64,000 nucleotides of DNA from Aradus depressus (GCA_963662175.1 OY759220.1:47402136-47466135); one strand, 5' to 3'. Numbered from the stretch's first letter, positions 19,601 through 25,989 are shown. Numbers and translations: made by a program. Notes: generated by a model from the letters alone, not told the origin.

Positions 19601-21591
19601 GATAAGACGCGGATTTATTAGTCTGACTGCAATAATATCAGTCCGATCATTGTTTGAGCTATATTCGGCAGTTGAAATGGAGTCTAAAGAGAAAGATAAA
19701 TAATCATATGCACGGTTTTTGTAAGTAGTGTTCAGTTACAGAGATATTTGAACTGTTTTATTAAAAAATCCGTTACATCCATAATTTTGAACGAGAAGAA
19801 ATAATGTTTACCCAAAAGCTCCCAAGCTAATTGACCCATTTTCCCATTTTCGTTATACTTTCTAGTTTTCAGATTCATTTGAAACTTTTTGCTATTTTTT
19901 GCTATACTTCGTATTTTCAATAATAATGATTGATTTTCAGAATCAGTGCTCAAGATTGCCCGGAACAAGTTTTTTGAAGAGTGGTCCAAGTTTCCGAAAA
20001 AATCTCGGAACGAAGGCCTCATGAGATATGTTCTAGCTCTAATTACAGATCAGTTTGAAGGGGAAGTGAGTAACAAACCCTCAATACAATCTGTTGCTCG
20101 TTATTCGGGAAAAATAAGCGAAAGATGGGAAAAGAGTTGTAGTAGACCTGATCTTTTTTTCAAAACCTATTCATCATTCTTAAAAGGTTGTATCCGTGGT
20201 TTCACATGACCCCGACTGTCCACAAAATATTAGAGCCCAGCAGCCAAATCATTCGTCACCACTTGGTGCCGATACAAAACGATGATACTGATTGTGAATC
20301 GTCTGGGGATCTGTATACTAGTGAAGAAGAAAACTGATATCTGAATGTGTTAGTTCCTATATGTATAAAGACGCTATTATGTTAATTTGTGTGTGATTTT
20401 ATTATACTACTAAACTTTTACTTTAACTGTCAATGAGATTAAATTAACTTAGAAAAATATATATATATATTTATAAAGGTAGGTGGAAAACTTTGTACTA
20501 GTATCTCAACTATGACCTTTTGCTGTTGTCTTGTTTAATTTCGTAAGATAGCATTGAAAAAATGTTTCCCTGGAAAGCCGTCCATTTATTCACTTAACGT
20601 TTGACATATTTTACTGAGTAGGCTTTTAATTTTTGTATCATATTTTGATACCTGCAGAATTCAAACAGTTTGTACATATCTTGTTTATTTCCTTGAAGCA
20701 AGGGTTTTACCTCTTTCTTATTCATGTAAAGTGGTTTTATTTTTTTCTACGATTTATTAAAGAGTAAACTATCAAATTAAATAAAGTGTTATTTTCACTT
20801 ATTGTTCTGTCTATTATTTGATCTTGCTGTTTTCCACCCATAATGTATCGATCTGTCTCAGCTCCATCTAATATTGAGCTAGTTTCACTAATCTAGTCGC
20901 TCAGCGGATTAAGTAACATACCGAACCATGTGCCATATTAAATTACTTATGATTAGCGGTTTTTTCAAATTATTTTTGCCATTTGGGTTTAAAAACGTTC
21001 GATTGCATGCTAATGATTGTACATTGTCTCATTTGATGTGGAATTTCATTGGCTGTAATTTTTGTTTCTGAAAGCTTTTGATACAATGAATCCTCTTCTT
21101 GTAATTTTGAAAAGAAGGTAGAAAAGTGAGGGTTTTTGATGTATTTCAGCAAAAACTCAATCAAGGGTTCATTTGTGAACCGTCATATGGGGTATATTCG
21201 TAATCAGCGTGTCATTTCCTGTAAGAATAGAAGGTTTCAGAATTTTGTCCACCTAGATTGGACATTCGCCCCACTGTGCGGCGCCCTCGAGCTTTACTTG
21301 TTATATATTGCATATGTATAATTGTAAAGTTAGTTAGATAACTAACTATAGGTATTGTAAATAAAGGAAAAACAGAAATAAAAAAAATATTACCTCAAAT
21401 CTAAGATTTCCAATAGGTGGTTTTGCATATGGGATTCCTGAAAAAGTTAAAAAATTATGTCCATTTCTGGAAACTTTCATACCACCTTCAATTTTTCCAT
21501 TGATTGTTTCAACAATAAAACCTAGATCGCCCAATATGAAAGTGTCAAATGTAAAAATAAACCATATCAGAATAAAATTCAAAGTTATCAT
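1485..21591 (-). CDS. Carboxylesterase-family gene, first three coding exons (3' part outside window)
   Basis: Minus-strand alpha/beta-hydrolase of the carboxylesterase B family (insect esterase, JH esterase-like and neuroligin relatives). Exons 21591-21394 (66 codons), 3048-2908 (47 codons) and 1626-1485 (47 codons plus one base) join in phase with GT-AG borders. They give an N-terminal signal, then FSGIPYAKPPIG, the SEDCLYL block and the oxyanion-hole HGGG. The catalytic Ser elbow, acid and His lie beyond the left edge, so whether it is an active enzyme cannot be judged. Intron 1 (3049-21393, about 18.3 kb) holds Jockey, Penelope, hAT, Transib, Tc1, Gypsy and Helitron sequence. Substrate is unknown; the signal peptide suggests secretion. 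Confidence 0.88.
1810..2045. mobile_element. Fold-back element with hammerhead-like cores
   Basis: Arms at about 1815-1903 and 1951-2040 are inverted copies of each other, joined by a loop that repeats the inner arm sequence again. The outer ends carry the same CTATTTCACAAAATAT type motif seen in elements at 2650-2865 and 37338-37568. The plus-strand right arm contains a complete hammerhead-like fold; the left arm has CTGAAAA in place of CTGAAGA. No protein is encoded. Confidence 0.7.
1953..1995 (+). ncRNA. Hammerhead ribozyme-like motif HH1 (type I, loopless palindromic stem III)
   Basis: Core box CTGAAGA at 1960-1966, an extra T at 1967, stem II GGTA-GCAA-TACC at 1968-1979, GAA at 1980-1982, stem III palindrome AGTACT at 1983-1988, cleavage-position C at 1989. 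Stem I pairs TGG (1957-1959) with CCA (1990-1992). The fold is read directly. The unpaired T before stem II departs from the textbook core, and stem III would need a dimer, so activity is unknown. Confidence 0.6.
2046..2649. other. Intronic stretch without recognised gene
   Basis: AT-rich DNA inside esterase intron 2. An open frame at 2315-2542 (plus) has no domain I know and is short enough to be chance. A GTCGATATAGTGGGAAA motif near 2623-2640 recurs before two other fold-back elements (about 37310 and 43258), so the element at 2650 may begin here. Confidence 0.4.
2650..2865. mobile_element. Fold-back element with hammerhead-like core
   Basis: Inverted arms 2658-2690 and 2822-2852 both contain ATTGTCTAATTTC or its complement. 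The hammerhead-like HH2 lies between them on the plus strand. Size and plan match the element at 37338-37568. It lies in esterase intron 2, ending about 40 bp short of exon 2. Confidence 0.7.
2768..2807 (+). ncRNA. Hammerhead ribozyme-like motif HH2 (probably degraded)
   Basis: Stem I TTGTG (2769-2773) pairs with CACAA (2802-2806). Box CTGACGA at 2774-2780, extra T 2781, stem II GGC-TTAA-GCC at 2782-2791, GAA 2792-2794. Stem III reads ACCGGA, so the expected final T of the palindrome (position 16.1) is A; compare ACCGGT in HH3. That change breaks the A15.1-U16.1 pair and should harm activity. Confidence 0.55.
2908..3048 (-). CDS. Esterase exon 2
   Basis: 47 codons, phase 0 at both ends, after CCCGCAG at 3049 and before GTGAGT at 2907. 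The product starts APQRAECWDG, continues to EDGPLCPQ, and ends with GSEDCLYLTVYTQP. This matches the APxxxxxWDG...CPQ...SEDCLYLNVY run of carboxylesterases. Confidence 0.92.
3272..4637 (+). mobile_element. Degenerate hAT-family DNA transposon
   Basis: Starts CAGAGTTGGGCATTAGTTAA and ends TTGCCTAACTCCGCTG, imperfect inverted ends of hAT type. Near 4040-4190 the plus frames contain EAFPAIKKISF, then NFEMRVVLKAN, which are hallmarks of the hAT C-terminal dimerisation domain, with stops and gaps between them. I could not find a clean 8-bp target duplication. Subterminal TAGTT/AACTA repeats are dense at both ends. It lies in the large esterase intron 1. Confidence 0.65.
4638..5073. other. AT-rich intronic stretch
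   Basis: Very AT-rich. A 90-codon open frame at 4697-4969 has no recognisable domain and a composition expected of chance reading. Nothing else seen. Confidence 0.4.
5074..6135 (-). mobile_element. Helitron-like element, copy A (non-autonomous)
   Basis: On the minus strand it starts TCTATATAAAAATGACTGGC after an A, passes AAACTCGAGAACGGCTGGAC, and ends in GGGTCAGGTAGT (a CTAGT-type 3' end with one change). Helitron copy B at 35112-36986 shares both ends. The interior has about four imperfect repeats of roughly 120 bp, each with TACATGTGAAATTCCATGA. No Rep/helicase coding sequence, so it depends on an autonomous partner. Confidence 0.75.
6266..6291. repeat. Poly-C tract (26 nt)
   Basis: Uninterrupted C run. 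One of about ten such C or G runs in the window. Confidence 0.95.
6593..9457 (-). CDS. Jockey ORF2: APE endonuclease and reverse transcriptase
   Basis: 954-residue open frame without internal stop. The N-terminal third is an APE-type endonuclease: LLWNANG, ITETHL, GGDLNAKH and SSDHSPV supply the Asn, Glu, Asp and His positions. The middle is an RT: SSYRPISLLPV, FLDIEKAFDRVWH (motif A Asp), GVPQGSSLSPLL (motif B) and TYADDTAIL (motif C YADD). A C-terminal region follows with ILKPIWTYGIEIWGSAKKSN. It cuts target DNA and copies its own RNA there. The frame overlaps ORF1 by about 170 bases. Being open over its full length, it suggests recent insertion. The true start Met may be downstream of 9457. 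Confidence 0.93.
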   Translation of the reverse strand: MRPPRRRSPLPCLLQVVSTSPTRSPHFSLISNLSSHPSSPSSQHLFQSSFQNYQNDSHTNNKLTLLLWNANGLISHKNELEILLNDKRTDIALITETHLTSKLHFHITDYVTYRTDHPDGTAHGGSLILIHNSIQHTVIPQTPTMSLQYTAVSINCNSNPLTICSAYSPPNKALTQHDMTTFLHGLGPRFIAGGDLNAKHVHFGCRTTNTRGRRLLGLLNSSSYDIIAPRQPTYWPTSIAKSPDLLDYFITSHINASHTYVTALDDLSSDHSPVLLELASKPLARPQRPSLITGPINWDCFREELDDKINLNNTIRTQDELDDAAGNFTLWIQEAVTKSCRPPRPRRSHNNISLPPHILQMIREKRAARSRWQRSRYPSDRQTYNQLRRTLSTELSNLKQDRHETYISTLAARDNSLWTATKRLLGNARVSHPLRRNDGAWTRSDQEKADLYADYLSKVFTPHEDIGDDQHTDQVLTALTTPLQLTLPPKAFSPNEVELTIKKLPLRKSPGHDLITAEILRQLPRKGLIYLTNLYNTVLRLCYYPLVWKISVVRMILKPGKTPDQASSYRPISLLPVISKPLERLLLDRLTYITAQDNLLPDHQFGFRQRHSTIHQCHRLVDYIATSFERKEFCTGVFLDIEKAFDRVWHPGLLYTLKSHLPHTYYLILKSFLENRNFRVSEGSSSSHFLEVKAGVPQGSSLSPLLFSIYTAHIPQHDNTLLATYADDTAILSTHSDPTQASSHLQEHLHQLTDWANKWRLKINRDKSLQTTFTLRHNTCPPVYINNQPIPASDTVRYLGLHLDRRLTWTTHIRLKRTDLKRRFGQLKSIIGRRSTLSLENKLHIYNTILKPIWTYGIEIWGSAKKSNIQRLQSLQSIILRHIANAPFYVSNLTLHNDLNIPFIPSVIKTRYQNFHDKLHHHANPLILQLSTNTLPTNPPRRLKRAWQRDLLQD
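9291..9830 (-). CDS. Jockey ORF1 (gag-like), C-terminal part with zinc knuckles
   Basis: 179-residue open frame. After a VEEPRQRGDIPQ lead it has cysteine-histidine knuckles: CHRCQELLHTRGYCNHPPKC, then CVKCGQNHFTKDC, then CALCGGPHPASYRGC. These bind element RNA in a nucleoprotein particle. A proline- and serine-rich tail follows. The N-terminal RNA-binding half found in full-length Jockey gag is missing. Overlaps ORF2 in another frame. Confidence 0.88.
   Translation of the reverse strand: MYKTCQKITVEEPRQRGDIPQCHRCQELLHTRGYCNHPPKCVKCGQNHFTKDCQKTRDTPATCALCGGPHPASYRGCVVYQQLKNRRSSQEEAVRRPPPISQTDYPATMPAAPTAGVRPERSYRDAASSETVPPPMPASGSIDIANTLTSFLTDFKSVITPLITLLTTLVSELIPKLSK
9980..10700 (-). mobile_element. 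Truncated Tc1-like DNA transposon
   Basis: The outer end at 9985-10010 reads CACTCGTCCACAAAAAAACT, a Tc1-type inverted-repeat end. Inside is the C-terminal half of a transposase on the minus strand (10696-10217). The other end and the first half of the gene are missing where Gypsy sequence starts near 10700. Confidence 0.75.
10217..10696 (-). pseudogene. Tc1 transposase C-terminal half, third catalytic residue deleted
   Basis: 159 codons. VMVWGGISLDARTEL and LMHDNARPHSARVVNQYL hold the second catalytic Asp of a DDE domain. WPARSPD is followed directly by ILKRRVRNR. In Tc1 relatives a segment with LNPIE, carrying the catalytic Glu, stands between these two blocks, so an in-frame deletion of about nine codons is inferred. 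The first Asp is lost by truncation. Cannot be active. Confidence 0.85.
10700..11575 (+). pseudogene. Ty3/Gypsy pol fragment
   Basis: Plus-strand blocks of a Ty3/Gypsy-type pol. The protease tail region gives DGPNLLGRNWFVPLG (about 10857-10901). Then, after a gap, comes the end of the RT with NDVLLRLDAANLRINYKKS and the connection with KNKEELQTFLGG, then RNase H lead-in WTWTEVHQTAFNTLK (open frame 11148-11528). RT motifs A to C are deleted and no LTR is seen. Dead fragment in esterase intron 1. Confidence 0.82.
11576..12860. other. Intronic stretch with poly-C tract, no gene recognised
   Basis: AT-rich DNA with a C run at 11800-11826 and a shorter one at 11691-11701. Short open frames at 11650-11871 and 12019-12213 show no domain. 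Confidence 0.4.
12941..13945 (+). mobile_element. hAT element with 8-bp target duplication
   Basis: Begins TAGAGGTGGGTCGTTCGCG and ends TTTGCCCATCCTTA. It is flanked by GTACAGAC at 12933-12940 and again at 13946-13953, the 8-bp duplication typical of hAT. The right Penelope copy has a single GTCTGTAC at the matching site and so shows the empty target. Both ends are rich in CGTTC/GAACG subterminal repeats. Internally only a BED finger remains, so it is non-autonomous. Confidence 0.92.
13391..13624 (+). CDS. hAT BED-type zinc finger fragment
   Basis: 77 codons. IWLHFKNKEAHKAKCNYC, then GGSTGNLSRHLKTKHP, gives the C-x2-C and H-x4-H ligands of a BED finger, the N-terminal DNA-binding module of hAT transposases. 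The frame stops soon after and no RNase H-like catalytic domain or hAT dimerisation domain follows. Confidence 0.85.
   Translation: MGTGFFKMIRKQSTIWLHFKNKEAHKAKCNYCCTIISIAGGSTGNLSRHLKTKHPVVPIERTSGSYWGQYFYHKLNL
14192..15433 (-). CDS. Penelope-like RT with GIY-YIG endonuclease, left copy
   Basis: 413-residue open frame. RT blocks: VSFDVKNMFPSIP (motif A Asp), NTGLPMGSPISPILSD (motif B), WHRYVDDIVVGF (YVDD), then LNFLDLTITR. The C-terminal domain is GIY-YIG: GVYSIPCNDCNSIYIGHTGR, then FNIRYREHL. This is the Penelope order. 5'-truncated, with a stop just upstream of the frame, so not autonomous. In the overlap it differs from the right copy by only about four residues. Confidence 0.93.
   Translation of the reverse strand: MVSFDVKNMFPSIPTDECIPIIKNILDKKRVVPHIQEELINILKVCLNQNYFSFRGKLFKQNTGLPMGSPISPILSDIFMDSLERKILASKLAISHILFWHRYVDDIVVGFTGTNRQLTTFTKYLNSLHRNIKFTTEEEDESHTLNFLDLTITRNTETGFTYKIYRKPTYTDAIIPSDSFTPYRCKLATFKSWIHRCLTLPLTDQDRQTEIDTIKQIASNNGYTPHTINKLIKRKQQYILSNLLYPHITATPVHTKYTPLTFTGNLTQRIQRMLNRHNIYTTYTSPKSLGKLIFNAKDKTDILERSGVYSIPCNDCNSIYIGHTGRTFNIRYREHLKQTASNNSTFNRHLTETEHQPKDPHKPNILHLASKGRELSLLEAMEINKYNKDTHYKLLNEQTDLNHSPLLNLKLPT
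15739..16809 (+). CDS. Penelope-like RT/GIY-YIG, right copy
   Basis: 356-residue open frame: motif B NTGLPMGSPISPILSD, YVDD, and the GIY-YIG domain as in the left copy, ending LLNLKLPT. The region with RT motif A is absent because the copy is truncated. Not autonomous. Confidence 0.92.
   Translation: MFKQNTGLPMGSPISPILSDIFMDSLERKILASKLAISHILFWHRYVDDIVVGFTGTNRQLTTFTKYLNSLHRNIKFTTEEEDESHTLNFLDLTITRNTETGFTYKIHRKPTYTDAIIPSDSFTPYRCKLATFKSWIHRCLTLPLTDQDRQTEIDTIKQIASNNGYTPHTINKLIKRKQQYILSNLLYPHITATPVHTKYTPLTFTGNLTHRIQRMLNRHNIYTTYTSPKSLGKLIFNAKDKTDILERSGVYSIPCNDCNSIYIGHTGRTFNIRYREHLKKTASNNSTFNRHLTETEHQPKDPHKPNILHLASKGRELSLLEAMEINKYNKDTHYKLLNEQTDLNHCPLLNLKLPT
17055..17094 (+). ncRNA. Hammerhead ribozyme-like motif HH-P in Penelope 3' end
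   Basis: Stem I ACAC (17056-17059) pairs with GTGT (17090-17093). Box TTGAGAA at 17060-17066, extra T 17067, stem II GCTC-TAAC-GAGT at 17068-17079, GAA 17080-17082, stem III palindrome ATATAT 17083-17088, cleavage-position T 17089. Compared with the consensus CUGANGA, position 3 is U and position 8 is A. These two pair with each other in full-length hammerhead structures, so the pair is kept as U-A. The left copy (minus, about 12904-12936) has a broken stem II. Confidence 0.5.
17150..18545 (-). pseudogene. Jockey-clade element with large internal deletion
   Basis: Minus strand. From 18545 down, frames give the ORF1 N-terminal half, then PRVVIRGLHIST and IYDIKNFLYTKIKIEEPRKK (gag RNA-binding region), then degraded zinc knuckles near 17860-17740, then a serine-proline tail. 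At about 17420 it jumps to the end of ORF2 (NKKLHRDL-like text near 17240-17270). The endonuclease and nearly all of the RT are missing and several frameshifts are present. Different from the Jockey at 6465-9838. Confidence 0.8.
18546..19108. other. AT-rich intronic stretch
   Basis: No gene, RNA or repeat recognised. Confidence 0.4.
19109..19406 (-). mobile_element. SINE-B copy, split by Transib
   Basis: Matches the full SINE-B at 38413-38763 in reverse: CCCGGGCTTTGACTACGAGG, then the CAGAGCGCTCTTTCATC block, GCTTAACGTCCCATCC, and the tRNA-like head with GGGTTACGAACCCGCG (B box) and CTGAGCTACCGGCG (A box end). Its last bases, CGGCGCCCTC, resume at 21279 after the Transib insertion. Confidence 0.9.
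19407..19445 (+). other. Transib left terminal repeat, 23-RSS-like
   Basis: Heptamer CACAGTG (19407-19413), 23-bp spacer (19414-19436), then ACAAAAGTC (19437-19445), which matches the V(D)J nonamer ACAAAAACC at seven of nine positions. Confidence 0.85.
19946..20335 (+). pseudogene. Transib transposase remnant
   Basis: An open frame (19946-20209) with NKFFEEWSKFPKKSRNEG and LALITDQFEGEV runs into another frame with PWFHMTPTVHKIL and an acidic tail ending TSEEEN before TGA at about 20335. The last part matches the conserved C-terminal region of Transib transposases. The catalytic acidic residues cannot be located and a frameshift separates the blocks. Confidence 0.65.
21240..21278 (-). other. 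Transib right terminal repeat, 23-RSS-like
   Basis: On the minus strand: heptamer CACAGTG (21278-21272), 23-bp spacer (21271-21249), then ACAAAATTC (21248-21240). Same spacing as the left end. About 19 of 23 spacer positions agree between the two ends. Confidence 0.85.
21394..21591 (-). CDS. Esterase exon 1 (signal peptide)
   Basis: ATG at 21591; 66 codons; donor GAG|GTAATA at 21393, phase 0. Begins MITLNFILIWFIFTFDTFIL, a hydrophobic signal peptide. Later NGKIEGG and TFSGIPYAKPPIGNLRFE match carboxylesterase N-termini. No upstream in-frame Met is needed. The 5' UTR and promoter were not located. Confidence 0.9.
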
Positions 21592-22126
21592 GATTAGGCG
21601 AAAAGTGGAGTAGAACTGCAGTGACGGGATGAGAGAGAAGTGACCTTATTTAGGGGAACAATGCTAGTGATTATAGGAACTGACCGGATGAAACTGCAAA
21701 TTGGCCGTTCTGCAAGGATGAACCATGAGCTGTCATAAGGCCTGACATGAGCTCCCACATTGTACAGCTAATACCAGGCATACACAGTTCGATATTGGCA
21801 ACATCCGCCAATCATACCATACCAACAGAGGAATAAATATACTGAGAGGGGGGCGGGGGCGGAAATGTAACTACCACCCCAGCATGACTAGATAAACGAA
21901 GATATCTATAGACCGATTTGGCTGAAAGATGTATTACTCAAAGACTTTTCAATACTCTTATAAAATCTTGTGACGATAGATTGGGTTTTTGAGTTGAGCC
22001 TCCTCCTCTGTCTGCATCTAAAAATTTTCTGTTAAAGACGCAGACAGTTATGGATTTAATTTTTGGGTAACGTGGGTGGGAAAACCAGAAATTCCGGTGA
22101 AATCACAAAATAGAATTTTATTTTAT
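21592..22126. other. Esterase upstream region
   Basis: Should hold the esterase promoter. On the minus strand a TATATTTAT lies near 21833, about 240 bp upstream of the ATG; that it is a TATA box is a guess. From about 21900 the text ACCGATTTGGCTGAAAG and poor complexity resemble decayed transposon. Confidence 0.3.
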
Positions 22127-22600
22127 ACTAGCAGTAATACCCGGCGTTGCCCGGTTAACTTTGACTTTTTCTCCTAATATCTTGTGATGTGGTATAAAAA
22201 ATACACACATTTAAAATTAATTAATTATATTTATTTTTCCATAAAATCCAAGAAACAACTAAATTAGTAAATAATAATATGAATGCATTTTCTTTTAACA
22301 CAAATGAGTAGAAAACAAAACACGGCCATCAGCTGTTTTGGAGTTAGTGTAGAGGAGTCAATGGTGTGTAGTCTGGGTTGAGCTGTGAAGGTGGACAGAG
22401 AGTTGTTGTTTAGGCTTAAGATGTGATGAACTAAGTAGGAGTGAATTAACAGTAAAATTGATGCGCAAAGAAGATACTGTTATTTATTTATAATTACAAA
22501 ATATATATGTCCAAAAAAAAAGAACTTTTGATGTTTTTTTAGGGCCCTTTTCCGAAACTACTGTAGAAATCAATTTATAAATTTTATTTAACAGTAATTT
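22127..22600 (-). mobile_element. Helitron-like 3' end fused to repeat family X
   Basis: On the minus strand it ends CCGGGCAACGCCGGGTATTA then CTGCTAGT: a short GC hairpin followed by CTAGT, the usual Helitron 3' end. The other side carries the GGGCCCTTTTCCGAAACTAC block of family X (176-500 and 49395-49740). Non-coding. Confidence 0.6.
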
Positions 22601-22619
22601 TTTACCACAATCTCTGATT

Positions 22620-24401
22620 CAAAATAATAAGGCTTATAGTCTTTCAACGCCAGACACCATCGCCATCGACAACAGACAACTGACCCTCCTAGTACTGTTC
22701 GACTTTTCCAAAGCCTTTGACTCCGTGGACCATTCCATCCTCCTCTCCAAGCTAGCCAGTCTCCCTCTATCCAATAGCGTCCTCCTCTGGCTCCAGTCCT
22801 ATCTTGAAGACCGTTCTCAGTCCGTCAAGTTCCCCAACTCTCCACCCTCGTCCTCACTTCCTCTCCACTCAGGTGTCCCACAAGGCTCATCCCTTTCTCC
22901 GCTTCTTTTCTCTCTCTTCCTTTTGGACCTTCCTAAACACATCAGATACTGTAAATACCATCTCTACGCTGATGACCTGCAAATTTATCTATCCTTTCAC
23001 CCCTCCAACTTTCCCCTTGCTTTTTCTCAGGTATCAGATGATATCAATTCGATATCATCCTGGGCCAAACAGAACAAACTCCTTCTTAATCCCGATAAGA
23101 CTCAAGCAATTTTATTAGGCAACAAGAAGCTCCTCAGTAACTTACTCGACCCCCCTCACTTAAAGCTGGACGACACCGATATTAACTACTCGACGAGAGT
23201 CAAAAACCTGGGTATCATCCTAGACCAATCCCTTTCCTGGAAAGATCACGTATCCTACATTTCCCGTAAATCCTTTCAATCCCTAGCACAATTTAAACGC
23301 TCCCGTCACTCTCTATCACAAAGTTCCCGACAACTCCTCGTATCCTCCCTCATCTTTCCCCATTTCGATTACGGGTGCCTGGTCTATTATGATCTGAGCA
23401 AGGGACTTGATAACAAACTCCAACGAACCCTAAACGCTCACATCAGGTTTGTTTTCGATGTCCCTAGAGATGCTCACATCTCGCCCTGGTACTCCGAGTT
23501 GAAATGGCTCAAACCCTCCTACCGCCGTGATTACCTCCTAGGTTCCTTCCTCTTCCAAATGTTAAAATCCAAAGAACCTTACTACCTTTACCAAATGTTC
23601 CAATTCAAGTCCTCTGTCCACCAAAGACACATCAGATCCCGTCCTTCGGACCTCTTCATCCCCTCCCATCATTCCTCTGCCTTCCACAACTCTTTCCTTG
23701 TCCAAGCCTCCTCCCTCTGGAACTCCCTGCCTCCCCTCATCCGTCACTCTCCTTCCATGGCCTCCTTCAAATCCTCCCTATTCCAATTCCTCCTCAATAA
23801 ACAATCCTCTCCCTCTGATTAGCCTCTTATTCCCCTTCTTCCATACTTTCCCTCTCCTTAACATATTTTATTATTTTTTTTCATTGTCTTTGCTTATTTA
23901 TTTTATTTATTTTTTCATCTTCATCCTCTTATTTTATTTTTTTATTTATTTTTTTCATAAGTTTTTCTTAAATTAATTTTATAGGAAGCCTGGGCTAGAT
24001 TCCCTCCTCCACAAGCTTGTTTTTTATATACATACCTACTGTTTTTTCTCTTTATTTTATTTTATCCTCTACATATTTATTTAGACATATTTATCCTATC
24101 TTGATGTCTTCTTAATGAATCTGTAATTTAACTCATTTTTTACTATTATTTTTTAAGTTTACTTATTTATTATTTATTTTTAATTTTATCATAATTATTT
24201 ATTTTATTTTTATTCAATGATTTTTTTTACTTAGTTTTATTTATTTTGCTCTTGGTTTTATCCACTGTAGCACCTTTATCCCATCACTGATATTTCACTT
24301 TATTTGTTACTCTGTCCAGTGTCTGTCATGTATTTATTCTTAGGGGACCTCGGTCCCAGAATAAAATTTATTTTCATTCATTCATTCATTCATTCATTCA
24401 C
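22620..24401 (+). mobile_element. CR1/L2-like LINE, 5'-truncated
   Basis: RT-coding sequence (22636-23822), an AT-rich 3' region, then AGGGGACCTCGGTCCCAGA, a short hairpin, followed by AATAAA and a (CATT)n tail at 24370-24400. The 5' part with the endonuclease is lost. Intergenic between the esterase start and the ERdj5 end. Confidence 0.85.
22636..23822 (+). CDS. LINE reverse transcriptase, C-terminal two thirds
   Basis: The frame is open from 22636. LLVLFDFSKAFDSVDHS (motif A Asp), LHSGVPQGSSLSPLLFSLF (motif B), YHLYADDLQIYL (YADD), then NLGIILDQSLSWKDH, and a C-terminal block FLVQASSLWNSLPPLIRHSP typical of CR1/L2-related elements. Stop TAG at 23820. No internal stop, so relatively young, but lacking an endonuclease it is not autonomous. 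Confidence 0.88.
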
Positions 24402-25944
24402 AGCTAGTGGAAAGAGAAGAACAATGTTTAGTTATTCGAAATTCTTCTTTCTTCCTGGTTTCATAATCATGGTATTGTAGAGAGGGAATATGTATATATT
24501 TTTTCTAATGATCATTAATGTTTGGAATGGAGCGCAGGTTTTCAATTTATTATATAAGTTTATCATATAATAACACTAAGTAAAGTGAACAATAATAAAT
24601 ATTAATAAAACTAATAGATAATTACAATGGTGACCAAAGATGAATAGATACCTTAACGTCCCATCCGAAGGATGGCTGGCTCAACTTACCTCCCAGATAA
24701 AGGAGGACCTCGGCCGGGTTCGGAACCCGCGGTGGAGGCCCTATTGATGACTATTATATTGACCAAAGTGTGAAGAAGTAGAAATTAGGGTAGTTCACTA
24801 CTTGTGAAGAAATAGAATGATGTCTTTAGTTTAATTTAGGTATGGTGCTTCACTCACCAACCGGGATCTTATCTTTATCATTAACTGATTTGCTTGGCTA
24901 AATTTGCGAGAGGTATAATTTAATATTAATGATTGAGGCTAGAGAACTACATAAAGGCAATCATTGTTCTTTAGTTGGTTCAGTTACATTCCAGAACTAC
25001 AATGGCATTACATAATAAAATATAGACATTTACACATGAGAAGTCGGGCAAAACAGAATACGACTAGGGTATAACTTGTTGAGGCAGAGGAGCAGCAGGG
25101 TAGGGCATCTTGGGGTCCAGGACTGAGCATGGGGCCATTGTCACCAGATCTTTCAAAGGCCTCCAATTCCCTCCCCTTCTCCAAAATCTGCTCTGCTGTT
25201 TTGGGTCAGCATTCTTCTTGTTTTAGTTCCAAAGTCAATATTCCTATTGTCTTTGAGTTGTGTAAGCAAACACAACTCTTTGCTGACCCAAAAAATCCTC
25301 TCCTAATTTCACCGCATCACAAAAGTGTACTAATTGTTGTTGTTGTTTCAGTTGTCCAGCCGAGGTCAGTCAGCTCAGTGGACAGCGTCCTCCTCAACAA
25401 AGAGAAGAGAGTTCGATGTTGTGACTTCGACTGTGCCTGTTAAACATTACCTGCCCACCTTTCTTATACAGAGAGTTTACAATTGAATTAAACTTTTTTT
25501 TTCAATTAGAAATTAAGATTGAACAACTATGTGTAAATAAATTAAACTCAAGTTTGAAGTAAAATTATGAAACACATATCAGAATAGCCTTCTTGGTTAA
25601 TTTTGTGATGGAAAGATTATTGTAAAGAGTAATAATAGAATGAAGATATCTGATGAGATTTTTGTGAAAAACAACTATTTTGTAGATATATCTTATATTT
25701 TGTAATCTTACGTGAAGAATAAAATTACTGTGCTATTCAGACTATAATTGCCAATTTATTTAATTAACAAAATTACTCCTACTAATCAAACTTTCTATTC
25801 AAATTTATTTGTAATCCGAATAATGTAAGATAGAAACCCAACGTAATTAGGTGAACAAATTTAAAACTGAATTATCGAAAATAACTTTCTTACAAAATGA
25901 GCAAAAATATGTTCGTAACATTTACCCTGCGTTCTCAATCCTGT
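24402..25944. other. Intergenic stretch with a SINE-B piece
   Basis: A truncated SINE-B (minus) is at 24648-24735: TTAACGTCCCATCCGAAGGA, then GGGTTCGGAACCCGCGG. At about 25345-25440, CAGCTCAGTGG and AGTTCGATG are spaced like weak A and B boxes, perhaps another tRNA-derived remnant. An open frame at 25129-25443 shows no domain. Confidence 0.45.
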
Positions 25945-25989
25945 CCTCCCATCATCAAACCAAGTTCGCTATCTCGGGATTTATCTGGA

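Larger units (their letters stand above)
19407..21278 (+). mobile_element. Transib element with RSS-like ends (1.87 kb, degenerate)
   Basis: Left end CACAGTGGGGCGAATG and, in reverse complement, right end CACAGTGGGGCGAATG. It is flanked by CGGCG at 19402-19406 and 21279-21283, a 5-bp GC-rich duplication as made by Transib transposases. The insertion interrupts SINE-B. A transposase remnant (19946-20335) reads PWFHMTPTVHKIL, a block I recognise from Transib C-termini. No full transposase is present. Confidence 0.88.

Noticed and set aside
25645..25680. Hammerhead core CTGATGA...GTGAAAAAC
   Set aside because: No stem II between the box and GAAA, and no stem I; chance match.
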